DNA of 64,000 nucleotides from Mesorhizobium qingshengii. GTDB lineage: Bacteria; Pseudomonadota; Alphaproteobacteria; Rhizobiales; Rhizobiaceae. The notes under the pieces were generated by a model. That model did not search any database. It was not told the origin of the DNA and was given only the letters and a program-made list of their open reading frames with translations. The stretch is taken from contig NZ_JAPFQA010000001.1 in NCBI RefSeq assembly GCF_027563465.1, positions 310,001-374,000 of the forward strand, in the 5' to 3' direction. This document shows positions 17,650 to 26,489 of this stretch, one piece after another. Numbering within the stretch: position 1 is the first letter of the stretch; every line of letters starts with the position of its first letter. A program made the translations under genes and the position numbers.

Positions 17650-18798
17650 TCAGGCCAGCAGGCTGCTTGCCTCGTCCTCTGTCAGCAGGGCCGGCTGGGT
17701 GACATCGCCTGCGACGGCGACAGAACCCTGTGTTTCACCGGAACGCAGGATCGCCTCCATGATTTCCAGCACGTGCAGCGCCAGATTGCCGGAGGCGCGG
17801 GGCGTGTTGCCGGTTTGCAGCGAGCGCACCAGATCGGCGACGCCGAGCATGCGGTAGTTGGCGCGATCGGGCGCAGCATAAGGCCAGTTGCGGGCGCCAT
17901 AGAGTTCGCCTTCGCTGGCGAAATCCTTCCACTCGGCGCCCCGTTCGGAGAGCGAGACGGTGCCGCCGAACGTGTCGGGGTCGGGCAGCCGCAGCGAGCC
18001 TTCCGTGCCGTGCAGCTCGATCGGGTGGTTGGAGTGGCGAAAGACGTCCCAGGAGGCGCCGAAGGTGACGGTCGCGCCGGAGCGGAATTCAAGCAGTGAC
18101 AAGACGTTGGTCGGCGTGCCGACCTTTAATGTGGTGTTCTTGAATGGCCCCTCGGCGGTGATCAGCCGTTCCTCCTGGCCGCGCGTTGCCATCGCCATGA
18201 CCCGCTCGACCGGACCGAGCAGGTTGACCAGCATGGTCAGATAGTAAGGGCCCATGTCGAACACCGGCCCGCCGCCCGGCTGGTAGTAGAATTGCGGGTT
18301 GGGGTGCCAGTGCTCCATGCCGCGGCCCATCATGAAGGCCGTGCCGGTGACCGGACGGCCGATGGCGCCATCGTCCATCAGCCGGCGCGCGCGGCGTCCG
18401 GCGGCGCCGAGGAAGGTGTCGGGCGCCGAGCCGAGCAGCAGGCCGCGCTTTGACGCTTCCGCCACTAGGCGGCGCCCGTCGCTGGCCGAAGTTGCCAACG
18501 GCTTTTCGGTGAAGACGTGCTTGCCGGCCGAAAGCGCCGAAAACGAAATGTCGAAATGCGCCGCCGGAATGGTCAGGTTGAGGACAAGATCGATCTCGGG
18601 GTCGGCCAGCAGCGCATCGACGCCGAGCGCCTGGATGCCATATTCCTTCGCCCGCACCGCCGCCATGTCGGCCGAGATATCGGCGCAGGCGCGCAACTCG
18701 ATCCCGCCGAAGAGGGCCGCATTGCGCAGATAAGTCATCGAGATATTGCCGCATCCGATGACGCCGATCCCGAGCTTCGTCTTTGATTTTCCATGCAT
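17650..18798 (-). CDS. Gfo/Idh/MocA-family oxidoreductase
   Basis: This 382-residue NAD(P)-dependent sugar dehydrogenase-like protein has a Rossmann motif (GIGVIGCGNIS near residue 9) and the family EKPLA motif with catalytic Lys near residue 97. A C-terminal alpha/beta domain contains GGGPVFDMGPYYL. The start at 18798 is chosen because in-frame starts at 18828 and 18855 precede a GGGGAGG sequence that lies 12 bases upstream of 18798. It is co-transcribed with the esterase. The operator-like palindrome at 18895-18908 lies about 100 bases upstream. Confidence 0.88.
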   Translation of the reverse strand: MHGKSKTKLGIGVIGCGNISMTYLRNAALFGGIELRACADISADMAAVRAKEYGIQALGVDALLADPEIDLVLNLTIPAAHFDISFSALSAGKHVFTEKPLATSASDGRRLVAEASKRGLLLGSAPDTFLGAAGRRARRLMDDGAIGRPVTGTAFMMGRGMEHWHPNPQFYYQPGGGPVFDMGPYYLTMLVNLLGPVERVMAMATRGQEERLITAEGPFKNTTLKVGTPTNVLSLLEFRSGATVTFGASWDVFRHSNHPIELHGTEGSLRLPDPDTFGGTVSLSERGAEWKDFASEGELYGARNWPYAAPDRANYRMLGVADLVRSLQTGNTPRASGNLALHVLEIMEAILRSGETQGSVAVAGDVTQPALLTEDEASSLLA

Positions 18799-18876
18799 TT
18801 TTTGATCGTACCTCCCCAATGCGGTCATGGTCTGACAAATCCATCGCGCCGGCAACGGATCGCCTTCGAAAGGCGC

Positions 18877-18923
18877 TATACAACATTTTAAATATTGACG
18901 CGCGTAAAATTTTTATACAACAT
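18877..18923. promoter_or_regulatory. candidate LacI-family operator between the Gfo/Idh gene and the ABC operon
   Basis: TTGACGCGCGTAAA at 18895-18908 is a 14-base palindrome with one mismatched pair. It matches TTGACGCACGTAAT at 15494-15507. Direct repeats of TATACAACAT flank it at 18877-18886 and 18914-18923. The site lies between divergent transcripts (Gfo/Idh leftward, ABC operon rightward) in AT-rich DNA, as expected for an operator overlapping promoters. Confidence 0.62.
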
Positions 18924-18965
18924 GCGAAAATGCTGGCGCGTTATCGGGAGGCTGCCAGCCCTAGA

Positions 18966-19078
18966 GGCGGATGATTTCAGGTCGAATCGACCTGAAATCT
19001 GAATCCGCCCCTAAATCAAAGAGTTAGAGCATGACGTCGTCCGAAAGCCGCTTCGCACTTTTCGGCGTCCATGCTCTA
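18966..19078. repeat. two adjacent RIME-like palindromic modules
   Basis: The first module is GGCGGAT (18966), then ATTTCAGGTCGA/TCGACCTGAAAT (18974-18998, one-base centre), then ATCCGCC (19003-19009). The second module has perfect 9-base ends TAGAGCATG (19025) and CATGCTCTA (19070-19078), with inner CCGAAA/TTTCGG arms. The sequence resembles the intergenic mosaic repeats common in Rhizobiales. The second module abuts the AGGAGG ribosome-binding site of the next gene, so it must lie in that mRNA leader. Confidence 0.75.
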
Positions 19079-19088
19079 GGAGGAGAAA

Positions 19089-20435
19089 ATGACAGACATG
19101 AAAAAACGGCAGACTGCCGGTTCTAAGCCTGTGGGCCATGTGACAATCGCCGATCGCCGGCAATTTCTCATCGGCTCCGCCGGCCTTCTTGGCGCCGCGG
19201 CGTTCGGGGCAGGGACGTCTCTCGGCCTTGGCCGTGCTCGTGCCCAGTCACGCGCCGAAATCAGCTTCGCCAGCGCCGCCTTCTTCGGCAAGGAGACCTT
19301 CGGCGACCTGATCAAGGCCTTCAACGAATCGCAGGACCGCATCCTGGTCAAGAACATCGAGCTGCCGCCGCCAAGCTCCTCCACGGAGGTCTACCAGGGT
19401 CTGGTGCAGCAGCTCGCCCGCCGCACCGGCACGCCTGATGTCTTCAGCCAGGACGTGATCTGGATCGCCGGCTTTGCCGCAGCCGGATGGGCGTTGCCGC
19501 TCGACGAGTATTTCCCGGCCGACAAGCGCAGCGCCTACTTCACCGGAACCCTCAATGCCTGTACCTATGGCGGCAAGCTCACCGCCCTTCCCTGGTTCAT
19601 GGATTCGGGCATGTTCTATTACCGCAAGGACGTGCTGGAAAAGCATGGTGGCAAGGTGCCGGAAACCTGGGCCGACATGGCGGCCATTGCCGCCGCCGCG
19701 CAGAAGGCCGGCGACATCGATTTCGGCTATCTGTGGCAAGGCAAGCAGGCCGAGGTTCTGGTCTGCGACGCGGTCGAGATCATCACCTCCAACAACGGCG
19801 CGATCTTGGCGCCCGATGGCAAGTCGTCGCTGATCAACCAGAAGGGCGCGGTGGAAGCGATCCAGTTCCTGCACGATACCATGGCCGCCAGCAAGATCAG
19901 CCCGCAGGACGTGCTATCCTGGGACGAGGAGCCGTCGCGCCAGCCCTTCACCTCGGGCAAGGCGATGTTCATGCGCAACTGGTCCTATGTCTATCCGATC
20001 GCCCAGGACGCCAAGGCTTCGCAGGTGGTCGACAAGGTCGGCGTCGCGCCGCTGCCGTCGTTCCCCGGAGGCAAGAGCTCGGCCTGCCTCGGCGGCTATC
20101 AGCTCGGCGTCAATGCCAACTCGAAGCAGCGCGAAGCCGCCATCGAACTCTTGACCTGGCTGTCGTCGACCGAGACCCAGCACCGCATCGCGCTGAACTT
20201 CGGCCTTGCACCGACGCGGCCGGCGCTGTTCCAGGACGCGCAGATCAAGAAGGAACAGCCGTTCATGGCCAGCCTCGAGAAAGTGTTCACCGGCGCCACG
20301 GCGCGGCCGATCACGCCCGAATACGCGAAAGTGACGCTGGCGCTGCAGTCCGGCATCTCCAAGGCGCTGGTTTCCGGCAATGTCCAGGCCGAGATGGACG
20401 CGCTGGCGGCGCAAATCAACAAGATCGTAGGCTGA
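19089..20435 (+). CDS. ABC transporter substrate-binding protein, sugar (family 1)
   Basis: This 448-residue periplasmic binding protein has a twin-arginine-like leader (DRRQFLIGSAGLLGAAAFG near residues 22-40), suggesting Tat export after folding. The mature part carries the family 1 sugar-binding fold (GLVQQLARRTGTPDVFSQD, WFMDSGMFYYRKDVLEKHG, EEPSRQPFTSGKAMFMRNW). AGGAGG precedes the ATG. It heads a rightward operon with two permeases, isomerases, dehydrogenase, epimerase, kinase and ATPase. The cargo is probably a monosaccharide or small glycoside. Confidence 0.92.
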   Translation: MTDMKKRQTAGSKPVGHVTIADRRQFLIGSAGLLGAAAFGAGTSLGLGRARAQSRAEISFASAAFFGKETFGDLIKAFNESQDRILVKNIELPPPSSSTEVYQGLVQQLARRTGTPDVFSQDVIWIAGFAAAGWALPLDEYFPADKRSAYFTGTLNACTYGGKLTALPWFMDSGMFYYRKDVLEKHGGKVPETWADMAAIAAAAQKAGDIDFGYLWQGKQAEVLVCDAVEIITSNNGAILAPDGKSSLINQKGAVEAIQFLHDTMAASKISPQDVLSWDEEPSRQPFTSGKAMFMRNWSYVYPIAQDAKASQVVDKVGVAPLPSFPGGKSSACLGGYQLGVNANSKQREAAIELLTWLSSTETQHRIALNFGLAPTRPALFQDAQIKKEQPFMASLEKVFTGATARPITPEYAKVTLALQSGISKALVSGNVQAEMDALAAQINKIVG

Positions 20436-20438
20436 TCA

Positions 20439-21371
20439 ATGTCCGCGGCGGCCACTATTCCTGGCATCGGCCGGCCGCGGCGCCTTGGCAGGGCGCTTCC
20501 CGGCGCCTTGTGGGCCTTGCTTCTGCTGACGCCGGCATTCGTGTCGCTGGCGTCGGTTTCCTTCTATCCGATCGTCAACGGGCTCTACCTGTCGCTCACC
20601 AACACCTCGTTGATCACGCAGGAGCAGGACTTCACCGGCTTCTCCAACTATGTCGAGCTGTGGGGCGACCCGCAGTTCTGGAATGCCTGGTGGCACACGA
20701 TGTGGTTCACCACCGCCTCGACAGTGCTGGAGACGGTGATCGGGCTTGGCATGGCGCTCATCCTGTGCGAGGCCTTCAAGGGTCGCGGGCTCGTCCGCGC
20801 GGCCATGCTGGTGCCCTGGGCGATGCCCACCGTCGTCACCTCCAAGATGTTCGGCTGGCTGTTCGACGGCCAGAACGGCATCGTCAACCACATCCTCCTG
20901 AATGCCGGTCTGATCGATCAGAACATCAACTGGTACGGCTCTCCCGACACGGCGATGACCACCATCATCATCGCCGATGTCTGGAAGACCACACCGTTCA
21001 TGGCGCTGCTGCTCTTGACCGGGTTTCAGACCGTGCCGAATTCGCTGATCGAGGCGGCCCGCATGGATGGCGCCAAGGGCTGGATCACCTTCTGGTATAT
21101 CCGCCTGCCGCTGCTGATGCCGACCTTGCTGATCGCCGGCCTGTTCCGCGCGCTCGACGCCTTCCGCGTCTTCGACCTCGTCTATGTGCTGACCGGCGGC
21201 GGCCCGGCCGATTCGACCGAAACGCTGTCGACGCTGTCCTACAAGGTGCTCTTCTCGACGCTGCAGTTCGGCTACGGCTCCGCGGTCTCGACGGCGATGT
21301 TCATCACCGAGGGCATCATCGCGCTGATCTTCGTCGTCTTCCTCGTCCGCCAGATCAGGAGGGCGCAATGA
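20439..21371 (+). CDS. sugar ABC transporter permease (CUT1, MalF-like)
   Basis: This 310-residue membrane protein has six main hydrophobic segments and the EAARMDGAKGWITFWYIRLPLL coupling motif near residues 205-226, diagnostic of inner-membrane permeases of CUT1 importers. It starts three bases after the binding-protein stop and overlaps the second permease by ATGA. Confidence 0.93.
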   Translation: MSAAATIPGIGRPRRLGRALPGALWALLLLTPAFVSLASVSFYPIVNGLYLSLTNTSLITQEQDFTGFSNYVELWGDPQFWNAWWHTMWFTTASTVLETVIGLGMALILCEAFKGRGLVRAAMLVPWAMPTVVTSKMFGWLFDGQNGIVNHILLNAGLIDQNINWYGSPDTAMTTIIIADVWKTTPFMALLLLTGFQTVPNSLIEAARMDGAKGWITFWYIRLPLLMPTLLIAGLFRALDAFRVFDLVYVLTGGGPADSTETLSTLSYKVLFSTLQFGYGSAVSTAMFITEGIIALIFVVFLVRQIRRAQ

Positions 21372-22204
21372 ACGGGACGCGCTCGCCGCTGCAGAGTTTG
21401 GCCATCTATGCCGGCGCCCTTCTGATCCTCGTCTGGTCCGGCGGCCCGTTCCTCTGGCAATTCTCGACCTCGTTCCAGCTCGACAAGATGCTGACGTCGG
21501 GCTCGCCGTCGCTGATCCCGCATCCCTTCACGCTGGAGCACTACTACAACGCCTTCGTCGAGAAGCAGCTTCACCGCTATGTCTGGAACTCGCTCGTGGT
21601 TTCGCTGGCGACGACGTTCCTGTGCCTGTTCGTCGGGTCGCTGGCCGCCTTCGCGCTGTCGCGGCTCAACATCAAGGGCCGCTTCGGCATCCTCATGGTC
21701 ATCCTGTCGGTATCGATGTTCCCGCAGATCGCGCTGGTTGGACCGCTCTATCTGGTCGCCACCAATCTCGGCCTGCTCGACACCTACACGGCGCTGATCA
21801 TCACCTATCTGGCGCTCGGCCTGCCGCTCGTCACCTGGGTGCTGTTCGGCTATTTCGAGACGCTGCCGCGCGAGATCGACGAGGCGGCGCGCATGGATGG
21901 CGTCAGCGTTCCGGGCCTGCTGTGGCGCATCATCCTGCCGATGTCGCTGCCGAGCCTGGTGACGACGGGCCTGCTCGCCTTCATCACCGCGTGGAACGAA
22001 TTCCTGTTCGCGCTCGCCTTCACCTCCAACATCGACCGGCAGACGATCCCGGTCGGCATCGCCAATTTCACCAACCTCTATTACGTCCCCTGGGGCGACA
22101 TCGCCGCGGCCTCGGCCGTGGTGACCGTGCCCTTGATCCTTCTGGTCCTGTTCTTCCAGCGCCACATCATCGAAGGATTGACCCAGGGCGGCGTCAAGGA
22201 ATGA
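21368..22204 (+). CDS. sugar ABC transporter permease (CUT1, MalG-like)
   Basis: This 278-residue permease has the coupling motif DEAARMDGVSVPGLLWRIILP near residues 171-191 and the MalG-like C-terminal ...RHIIEGLTQGGVKE. It pairs with the preceding permease. The ATPase for this importer is the last gene of the operon, at 27501. Its stop overlaps the next start. Confidence 0.93.
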   Translation: MNGTRSPLQSLAIYAGALLILVWSGGPFLWQFSTSFQLDKMLTSGSPSLIPHPFTLEHYYNAFVEKQLHRYVWNSLVVSLATTFLCLFVGSLAAFALSRLNIKGRFGILMVILSVSMFPQIALVGPLYLVATNLGLLDTYTALIITYLALGLPLVTWVLFGYFETLPREIDEAARMDGVSVPGLLWRIILPMSLPSLVTTGLLAFITAWNEFLFALAFTSNIDRQTIPVGIANFTNLYYVPWGDIAAASAVVTVPLILLVLFFQRHIIEGLTQGGVKE

Positions 22205-23031
22205 ACGACATGTCGAAGACGAAGCTCAAAGTCGGCTGCCAGACCTTCACCTGGGAAATGCTTGGAAAAGCCTGGACCGGCGGCCCCGACGATCTGTTGA
22301 AGGCGATCGCCGATGGCGGCTATGCCGGCATAGAGATCACGGACACCATGATTGGCGACTATGCCGGTAAGCCCGCCGACTTCGCCACGGCGCTTGCCGA
22401 GCGCGGCCTGACGCTCGTCTCCTTCGCCTTCGGCTCCAAAAGCGGCTTCACCCTGAAGGAGCAGATCGGCGCCGACCTCGAGTCTGCGAAACGTTGGATC
22501 GATTTTGCCGCTGGCTTTCCGGGCGCGCTGGTGTCGATGGGCTCGGCGACGGTGGTCTCCGAGGGGCCGCGCGACGGCAAGTTCGCCATCGCCGCCGAGG
22601 TTTACAACAAGGCCGGCGAGCTTGGCCGCAAGGCTGGCGTCCAGGTGGCGGTGCATCCGAGCTCGCACCACAACACGCTGCTGTTCGACCGCGCCGACTA
22701 CGACACGATCTTTGCCCTGCTCGACCCCGATCTCGTCGGCTGGGTGCCGGACACCGGCCACATCCTGCGCGGCCACAAGGACATGGCCGACACGCTGCGC
22801 ACCTATCGCGACCGCATCCGCTACATCCACCTCAAGGACGTCGACGTCAACGGCACCTGGGCCATGCTCGGCAAGGGCGTCTGCGACACGCATGATGTCA
22901 TCGAGATCGCCAGCACCGCGCCGCGCTTCAACGGCTGGCTGGTGCTGGAAGAGGAATCCGACACGGCCGCCGCCGACGCCGCCGGCGCGGTGAAGACCAA
23001 CCGCCAGACGATGCGCAGCTACGGCGCCTGA
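22201..23031 (+). CDS. sugar phosphate isomerase/epimerase (AP endonuclase 2-like TIM barrel)
   Basis: This 276-residue xylose-isomerase-like TIM barrel starts LKVGCQTFTWEMLG. It has likely metal ligands in VAVHPSSHH, the Asp in WVPDTGH, the His in YIHLKDVD and the Glu in LVLEEESD. Relatives include inosose dehydratase, ketose 3-epimerases and C-glycoside-cleaving enzymes, so the reaction is not fixed by family. It overlaps the permease stop by ATGA and is followed after 11 bases by a Gfo/Idh gene, a frequent pairing in polyol, inositol and glycoside catabolism. Confidence 0.85.
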   Translation: MNDMSKTKLKVGCQTFTWEMLGKAWTGGPDDLLKAIADGGYAGIEITDTMIGDYAGKPADFATALAERGLTLVSFAFGSKSGFTLKEQIGADLESAKRWIDFAAGFPGALVSMGSATVVSEGPRDGKFAIAAEVYNKAGELGRKAGVQVAVHPSSHHNTLLFDRADYDTIFALLDPDLVGWVPDTGHILRGHKDMADTLRTYRDRIRYIHLKDVDVNGTWAMLGKGVCDTHDVIEIASTAPRFNGWLVLEEESDTAAADAAGAVKTNRQTMRSYGA

Positions 23032-23042
23032 AGAACGAGACG

Positions 23043-24119
23043 ATGATCAAGAAACAAGACAGACGCCTCAGGGTTGGCGTGCTCGGCTGCGGCCCCATCG
23101 CGCAGTTCGCGCATCTGGAATCCTGCGTCAAGGCTGGCAATGCCGACCTCTACGCCATCTGCGACGCGGCACCCGATCTGCTTGCCCGCATGGGCGCCAC
23201 CTACGAGCCGCAAAGGATGTATGCCGACTATGACGCGATGCTCGCCGATCCCGAACTGGAGGCGGTGATCGTGGCGACGTCGGACGCCTATCACGTGCCG
23301 ATGTCGATCAAGGCGCTCGACGCCGGCAAGCATGTGCTGTGCGAAAAGCCGATCGGCACCTCTGTCGAGGAAGGCGAGGCTCTCGCGGCGGCGGTGAAAC
23401 GCTCCGGCAAGGTGCTGCAGGTCGGTCACATGAAGCGCTTCGACCCGGCGCTGGAGGCGGCCCGCGACTTTGTCCGCGACGAGATGGGCGAGGTGCTGGC
23501 GCTGAAGGCCTGGTATTGCGATTCCACCCATCGCTACACCAACACCGACGCCATTCAGCCGCTGCCCGTCACCAGCAAGCTGGCGCGGAAGCCGGCGGGC
23601 AATCCCAAGGCTGATCTCAGGCAATACTTCATGCTGGCCCACGGCTCGCATCTCGTCGACACGGCGCGCTTCCTGTGCGGTGATATCGTCGCCGTGCGCG
23701 CCCGCCTCAACGAACGTTTCGGCGCCTATTGCTGGTTCGTCGAAACCGAATTCGCCAGCGGCGCGCTCGGCCATCTCGATCTGACGGTGGCCGTACGGAT
23801 GGACTGGCACGAAGGCTTTCAGCTCTATGGCCAGAACGGTTCCATTATCGCCAAGACCTTCAACCCCTGGTACTTCCGGGCGAGCGAAGTCGACATCTTC
23901 CATGAGAAGGACGCGACCTCGCGCAAGCCGCTTGGCGCCGACGGCCATTTCTTCCGCCGCCAGCTGGAAGGTCTTGCCAACACGGTGCTTGCCGGCGCGC
24001 CGATGCGCGGCGCCACTGTCGAAGACGGCATCGCGTCGATCCGCGCCATGGTCGCGATTGCCCGGTCTGTGGAGACCGGCGAGCGGGTTGAACTCGCCTC
24101 GGTTTCGGGGGCGGTCTGA
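23043..24119 (+). CDS. Gfo/Idh/MocA-family oxidoreductase (second)
   Basis: This 358-residue dehydrogenase has the Rossmann motif GVLGCGPIAQFAH near residue 11 and the catalytic-lysine motif CEKPIGTS near residue 101. A C-terminal substrate domain contains HGSHLVDTARFL near residue 200. It is distinct from the copy at 17650, sharing only the family motifs. TGATG at 24117-24121 joins it to the next gene, so the dehydrogenase and a TIM-barrel isomerase are translationally coupled and probably act consecutively. Confidence 0.88.
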   Translation: MIKKQDRRLRVGVLGCGPIAQFAHLESCVKAGNADLYAICDAAPDLLARMGATYEPQRMYADYDAMLADPELEAVIVATSDAYHVPMSIKALDAGKHVLCEKPIGTSVEEGEALAAAVKRSGKVLQVGHMKRFDPALEAARDFVRDEMGEVLALKAWYCDSTHRYTNTDAIQPLPVTSKLARKPAGNPKADLRQYFMLAHGSHLVDTARFLCGDIVAVRARLNERFGAYCWFVETEFASGALGHLDLTVAVRMDWHEGFQLYGQNGSIIAKTFNPWYFRASEVDIFHEKDATSRKPLGADGHFFRRQLEGLANTVLAGAPMRGATVEDGIASIRAMVAIARSVETGERVELASVSGAV

Positions 24120-24937
24120 TGCGTCTCGGCATTTTCGCCAAGACCTTCCCTGGTACCGAACCGGCCGCCGTGCTGATGGCGGTGCGACAAGCGGGCTATG
24201 AGACGACGCAGTTCAATCTTGCTTGCGCCGGCCTGCCATCGATGCCGGACGCAGTGCCGGCGGAGGCCGTCGCGGCGATCCGTGCCGCCGCGCGATCGAC
24301 CGGTGTTTCACTCGCCGCGCTATCGGGCACCTACAACATGGCGCATCCCGACAAGGCCCTGCGTGACGATGGCCTCAGGCGCCTGGCCCTCGTCATCGAA
24401 GCCGCTGCTGCCTTGGATATTCCATTGGTCACGCTCTGTACCGGTTCGCGCAACGCTGCCGATCAATGGGCGTATCATCCTGACAATGGCCGGCCCGACG
24501 CCTGGTCCGACATGGCCGCCGAGATGGAGCAGGCGCTGGCGTTGGCCGAAGCCGCCGGCGTCGATCTCGGTATCGAGCCCGAGCAGGCCAACATCGTCAC
24601 CTCGGCCAACGATGCGACTCGCCTGATCGCCGAGATGGGCTCGAGGCATCTGAAGATCGTCCTTGATCCGGCGAACCTGTTCGAGCACGCCACGCCGGGC
24701 GAGGCGCGCGCCATCGTTGCCGCCGCCATCGACGAGGCGGCCGGCCACATCGCCATGGCGCACGCCAAGGACCGCCATGGTGACGGCCGCTTCGCCACAT
24801 CAGGGCAAGGCATCGTCGATTTTCCGGATTTCGTCGCGCGGCTGAAGGCGGTGGGTTTCGGCGGATCGCTCGTCACCCATGGCCTGTCCGCTGATGAGGC
24901 GCCTGATGTCGCCGCCTTCCTGCGGAGGCTCCTCTGA
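24119..24937 (+). CDS. sugar phosphate isomerase/epimerase (second, atypical metal site)
   Basis: This 272-residue xylose-isomerase-like TIM barrel has the ligand-type residues of ketose 3-epimerases in GIEPEQ, LDPANL and MAHAKD. The expected fourth ligand, a Glu on the last strand, falls in SLVTHGLS with no obvious Glu, so the metal site may differ. The start overlaps the dehydrogenase stop and the stop overlaps the next start. The substrate is not known. Confidence 0.82.
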   Translation: MRLGIFAKTFPGTEPAAVLMAVRQAGYETTQFNLACAGLPSMPDAVPAEAVAAIRAAARSTGVSLAALSGTYNMAHPDKALRDDGLRRLALVIEAAAALDIPLVTLCTGSRNAADQWAYHPDNGRPDAWSDMAAEMEQALALAEAAGVDLGIEPEQANIVTSANDATRLIAEMGSRHLKIVLDPANLFEHATPGEARAIVAAAIDEAAGHIAMAHAKDRHGDGRFATSGQGIVDFPDFVARLKAVGFGGSLVTHGLSADEAPDVAAFLRRLL

Positions 24938-25770
24938 TGGGTACCGCGCCGGCGATCATGCTTCGCGACGATGCAGCACTTCGTGTCTTCGATACGGGGC
25001 AGGGCGGGCTTGCCATCGTCTTCCAGCATGGCCTCGGCGGCGATGCAGCGCAGGTGGCGCAGAACTTACCCGATAGCCCGTCACGCCGGCGGCTCACCGT
25101 CGAATGCCGCGCGCAAGGCGGCTCCGGCGCTGGCAGCAAGCGCCCGTTTTCGATCGCGATGTTCGCCGACGATGTGCTGGCCGCCGCCGATGCGGCCCGT
25201 CTCGACCGTTTTGTCGCCGGCGGCATCTCGATGGGCGCGGCAATCGGGGTGAACCTGGCGAGCCGTTACCCGGAACGCGTCATTGGCTTGGTACTTGTGC
25301 GCCCTGCCTGGGCCTTCGAGGCAGCGCCGCAAAACATGCGCCCTTACGTGGAAGTGGCAGGGCTCATCCGCGACCGCCCGCTGGATGAAGCGCGCGACGC
25401 TTTCGCGACCTCCGCCACTGCCGCCCGCTTTCGCGCTGAAGCACCAGACAATCTCGCGTCCTTGCTCGGCTTCTTCGCGCGTGAAAATGCGACCGTCTTC
25501 GCCGAAGTGATGCAGGCGATCGCAAACGATGGGGCCGGCGTCACGCAGGCGGCTGCTTCCGGCCTCGCAATCCCCACACTCGTCGTCGGCAGCGGCGTCG
25601 ATCTGGTTCATCCGCTGGCGATCGCTCGCAGCCTCGCCGACGCCATCCCCGACGCTGCCTTTGTCGAGGTGACGCCGAAGGCCGCCGACAAGGATCGCCA
25701 TTTCACGGAGGTCCGCGCCGCCATCGCCCGCTTTCTCGATGATCGTTTCAACAACCAGGACCAATCATGA
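24937..25770 (+). CDS. alpha/beta hydrolase
   Basis: This 277-residue alpha/beta-hydrolase-fold protein has an oxyanion motif HGLGGD near residue 30, a nucleophile elbow GGISMG near residue 96, an acid in VGSGVDLVHP near residue 217 and a His in KDRHF near residue 250. It is embedded between an isomerase and an epimerase with overlapping starts and stops, so it is an integral part of the catabolic operon. A lactone or acyl-sugar hydrolase role is inference. Confidence 0.83.
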   Translation: MGTAPAIMLRDDAALRVFDTGQGGLAIVFQHGLGGDAAQVAQNLPDSPSRRRLTVECRAQGGSGAGSKRPFSIAMFADDVLAAADAARLDRFVAGGISMGAAIGVNLASRYPERVIGLVLVRPAWAFEAAPQNMRPYVEVAGLIRDRPLDEARDAFATSATAARFRAEAPDNLASLLGFFARENATVFAEVMQAIANDGAGVTQAAASGLAIPTLVVGSGVDLVHPLAIARSLADAIPDAAFVEVTPKAADKDRHFTEVRAAIARFLDDRFNNQDQS

Positions 25771-26489
25771 TCTCGAAACCACTTTCAGGCCCGGGCGCCA
25801 TCGCCGCATTGCCGCGCGATCGCATGATCGCTGAATTCTCTCTGTGGTCCGCCGACCTCGTCAATTTCGAGAGCGACCTGAAGCGCATCGAACCCTATGT
25901 CGATCTTCATCACATCGATGTGGCGGACGGTCATTTCGCCCCGTCCTTCCTGTTCTTCCCCGACCTCGTCGCCCGCATTGCCAGGCTCACGGCGAAACCG
26001 ATCCATGTCCACCTGATGGTCGATGCTGACATAGTCGAGGCGCAGACGCGCCAGTTCATCGAGGCCGGCGCCGACATGATCAGCGTCCATGCCGAGAATG
26101 GCGAGGCGGGATTGCGCGCCGTTCGGCTGGCCCGCGAGCTCGGCGCCGAAGCCGGTGTCGTGCTGAGGCTGGAGACGCCGGTCGAAGAGGTGGCGCCCTT
26201 CGTCTCAAATGTCGCTTTCGTCACGCTTCTCGGCACGGCAATCGGCGTCAAGGGTCAGAGCCTGTCGGAGAAGGCCTGCGACCGGCTGGGTGCCGCCCGC
26301 GCCATTCTGCGGGAGGCCGGCCGCGAAGAGACCGTCGTGCTTGCCGCTGACGGCGGCATCCGCCACGAAACGGTGCCGTTGCTGCGTGCCGCCGGCGCTG
26401 AGACCGTGGTGCTCGGTTCGCTCGCCTTTGGCGACAAGGATCTGGCCGGCCGCATCGGCTGGCTGCACGGACTGAAGGTAGCGGCATGA
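25767..26489 (+). CDS. ribulose-phosphate 3-epimerase family protein (Rpe/AlsE-like)
   Basis: This 240-residue TIM barrel has the RPE metal and catalytic motifs: HHIDVADGHFAPS near residue 49, IHVHLMVD near residue 78, SVHAEN near residue 109, the phosphate-loop GVKGQSL near residue 160 and ADGGI near residue 193. It could be a pentose-phosphate epimerase copy. It is followed directly by a ROK kinase, as in the allose pathway, where AlsE converts D-allulose 6-phosphate to fructose 6-phosphate, so a hexulose-phosphate epimerase is equally likely. It overlaps both neighbours. Confidence 0.87.
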   Translation: MISKPLSGPGAIAALPRDRMIAEFSLWSADLVNFESDLKRIEPYVDLHHIDVADGHFAPSFLFFPDLVARIARLTAKPIHVHLMVDADIVEAQTRQFIEAGADMISVHAENGEAGLRAVRLARELGAEAGVVLRLETPVEEVAPFVSNVAFVTLLGTAIGVKGQSLSEKACDRLGAARAILREAGREETVVLAADGGIRHETVPLLRAAGAETVVLGSLAFGDKDLAGRIGWLHGLKVAA

